The position numbers and the translations under genes were made by a program. From contig SVJI01000081.1 of the NCBI GenBank assembly GCA_015069065.1, forward strand, positions 1 through 6,825: 6,825 nt of DNA, in the 5' to 3' direction. This DNA is from Oscillospiraceae bacterium (GTDB lineage: Bacteria; Bacillota; Clostridia; UMGS1883). Position 1 is the first letter of the stretch. Each line of letters begins with the position of its first letter. Below are positions 5,422 to 6,825 of the stretch, one piece after another. The notes under the pieces were generated by a model. That model had not been told where the DNA came from and did not search any database. It saw only the letters and a list, made by a program, of their open reading frames with translations.

Positions 5422-5919
5422 TTAATCTATAATTCCGTATAAATAATCAGATTCCTTTGTAAGAGATTTGAAGTCATTCTGCCTCAATGCCTCATACAAG
5501 ACAATTGCCGCTGCGTTTGAGAGATTAAGACACCGTGCACTGCTTATCATGGGTATTCTTATACAACGCTCAGGATTATCCATCAGCAGTTTTTCGGGAA
5601 GCCCCTTTGTTTCCTTTCCAAAGAGCAAAAAGTCCCCGTCACGAAACTGCGCCTCTGTGTATGATGCAGGAGCTTTTGAACTGAGATAAAAGAATCTGCC
5701 GTCCTTATTCTTTTCAAAAAAATCGTCCAGATTCTCATAATAAGTAATATTGAGAAAATGCCAATAATCAAGCCCTGCTCTTTTTAATTTTTTATCGTCA
5801 ACCTCAAAGCCCATTGGCTTCACGATGTGAAGCCGCGTTCCTGTAGCCGCACAGGTGCGTACAATATTACCGGTATTCTGCGGAATTTCTGGTTCAACCA
5901 AAACAATATTTACACTCAT
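5422..5919 (-). CDS. trmL: tRNA (cytidine/uridine(34)-2'-O)-methyltransferase
   Basis: This is a 165-aa single-domain SPOUT (trefoil-knot) methyltransferase. TrmL uses S-adenosylmethionine to methylate the ribose of the wobble base 34 in two tRNA-Leu isoacceptors (family knowledge from E. coli). The length matches the family (about 155-165). The N-terminal EIPQNTGNIVRTCAATG (11-27) is the family signature. The knot motifs are FGKETKGLP (100-108), IPM (122-124) and RCLNLSNAAAIVLYEALRQ (129-147), which together form the cofactor pocket. The ATG at 5919 has AAGAGG (5934-5929) 9 nt upstream, and it overlaps the ppx stop by 4 nt (ATGA), suggesting translational coupling. The C-terminus abuts the terminator hairpin. 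Nothing is truncated. Closely related SPOUT enzymes with other tRNA targets cannot be fully excluded. Confidence 0.95.
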   Translation of the reverse strand: MSVNIVLVEPEIPQNTGNIVRTCAATGTRLHIVKPMGFEVDDKKLKRAGLDYWHFLNITYYENLDDFFEKNKDGRFFYLSSKAPASYTEAQFRDGDFLLFGKETKGLPEKLLMDNPERCIRIPMISSARCLNLSNAAAIVLYEALRQNDFKSLTKESDYLYGIID

Positions 5920-6825
5920 TTATCAAAACCTCTTAAAATTTCGTTTTTCATTCTGAAAAATACGCCCTCTTTAACCCCTGATGCACACACATATACGCAG
6001 GGGCTTCCTGTCATATCCATCAGCACCTTAACCGGCGACAATCCTGCGAGGATTATATCTGCCCTCGATATCTCCATACCTTTAATATCTCTGCGCCTAT
6101 GCACAGGTGTCAGGAAAATATTCTGGTATATCTTTGCAACAGAGGCATAGGGTATTTTTATACCGTCCCTGATTCCCCCTGAAACATCCCCTCTTTTATA
6201 CAGCATTGCCATAGCACGTGCGCTTCCGCCTATTCCGTACATGGGAAGTCCCTCGCACTCGTCAAGCCAGCTTACACCGCCAATGTATGAAGCAACGTGC
6301 TTATACATCTGCATCTGTGTACTCCTTGAAAACTTTTCTGTCAGCATAACCGCACCCAATGGCAAACTGACAGAGTGCTTAATCTCCCCATTTTTGACAA
6401 GGACTATTTCCGTGCTGCCGCCTCCGGTGTCATATATTACACCGTCAGTTATCCCAACTGTTTCACGCACTGCCAGATAGCTGTAATATGCCTCCTGCTC
6501 ACCGCTGATGATTTCAAACTCTATTCCTGCCGCCTCCTTAACTCTGGAAAGGAAGAGTTTTTTATTCGCAGCCTTGCGCAGTGCAGCAGTGGCAACTGCC
6601 GCAATAGAAAGACACTTATACTCAGCCGCAACGGCGCAGAACTTCTTTATTGCCTCTATAACACGCTGCATTGCCTCCTCCTTGAGGAAATTATCCTGCC
6701 CCATTCCCTCACCGAGGCGCACTGTCGCACGCAGCTTTTCAAGCACACGCCAATCGCCGTTTGACTGCACCGTGTTAACACTCATCCTGACAGAATTTGA
6801 ACCAAGGTCAATCACTGCAAAATTA
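5916..6825 (-). CDS. ppx: Exopolyphosphatase / guanosine pentaphosphatase family protein, partial (5' end beyond the right edge)
   Basis: This member of the Ppx/GppA branch of the ASKHA (actin/sugar kinase-like) fold acts on inorganic polyphosphate and/or pppGpp. The visible reading frame gives 302 residues and stays open to the edge. The first residues read NFAVIDLGSNSVRM, so only a few N-terminal residues are missing and the GTG at 6815 is an internal valine, not the start. Motifs, counted from that valine: phosphate loop 1 DLGSNSVR (3-10), ISGEQEA (103-109, with E106 at the catalytic glutamate position), phosphate loop 2 DTGGGSTEI (129-137), GIGGSAR (194-200) and SRADIILAG (250-258). The protein ends at about 300 aa, so it has only the two-domain core and lacks the C-terminal HD-like and extra domains of the roughly 510-aa E. 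coli Ppx. Sequence alone does not say whether polyphosphate or pppGpp is the main substrate. It overlaps trmL by 4 nt. Confidence 0.93.
   Translation of the reverse strand, partial: NFAVIDLGSNSVRMSVNTVQSNGDWRVLEKLRATVRLGEGMGQDNFLKEEAMQRVIEAIKKFCAVAAEYKCLSIAAVATAALRKAANKKLFLSRVKEAAGIEFEIISGEQEAYYSYLAVRETVGITDGVIYDTGGGSTEIVLVKNGEIKHSVSLPLGAVMLTEKFSRSTQMQMYKHVASYIGGVSWLDECEGLPMYGIGGSARAMAMLYKRGDVSGGIRDGIKIPYASVAKIYQNIFLTPVHRRRDIKGMEISRADIILAGLSPVKVLMDMTGSPCVYVCASGVKEGVFFRMKNEILRGFDK

Noticed and set aside
6813..6815. GTG as the start codon of ppx
   Set aside because: The frame stays open upstream and encodes Asn-Phe-Ala before this valine, matching the usual N-terminus of the family, so the gene simply continues past the edge.
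1..6825. Mobile element, CRISPR array, toxin-antitoxin or defence system
   Set aside because: I saw no transposase, terminal repeats, repeat-spacer pattern or effector gene. The small XRE protein resembles an antitoxin in size, but its neighbours (cysE and a YitT-family protein) are not toxins.

Overview
The window looks like chromosomal DNA from a low-to-moderate GC Firmicute, most likely an anaerobic member of the Clostridia, possibly an Oscillospiraceae/Ruminococcaceae-type gut bacterium. The main reasons are the split transketolase (separate N- and C-terminal subunits), the cysE-cysS-mrnC gene order, Mini-ribonuclease III, a YitT-family membrane protein, and strong Shine-Dalgarno sites with an AT-rich divergent promoter region. 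The lineage is an inference from gene content, not from a marker gene.

Layout. Positions 1-3985 hold a five-gene minus-strand array, read from right to left: cysE (serine acetyltransferase), cysS (cysteinyl-tRNA synthetase), mrnC (Mini-RNase III), tktA and tktB (two halves of transketolase; tktB runs off the left edge). The gaps are 8, 9, 35 and 18 nt, with no terminator seen between them, so one transcript from a promoter at about 4000-4028 is likely. Positions 3986-4178 are a very AT-rich divergent intergenic region. It holds that promoter, two inverted repeats and the promoter of a small plus-strand XRE-type regulator (4179-4406). A plus-strand YitT-family membrane protein with its own promoter follows (4503-5357). 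A perfect 21-bp hairpin at 5375-5420 lies between this gene and the convergent minus-strand pair ppx-trmL. These two genes overlap by 4 nt; ppx is cut off by the right edge.

How the genes fit together. CysE makes O-acetylserine, the precursor of cysteine, and CysS loads cysteine onto tRNA. MrnC matures 23S rRNA, and TktA/TktB form the ThDP-dependent transketolase of the non-oxidative pentose phosphate pathway. The left array therefore links cysteine supply and translation to central carbon metabolism. The right pair joins a tRNA wobble-base 2'-O-methyltransferase to a polyphosphate/pppGpp phosphatase-family protein.

The coding content is ordinary housekeeping. I found no defence system, mobile element, CRISPR array, RNA gene or riboswitch. 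The least explained part is the regulatory DNA at about 4000-4180: a perfect 8-3-8 dyad centred near -42 of the small regulator's predicted start site, a second dyad upstream of the cysE promoter, and an unusual cysE translation start.
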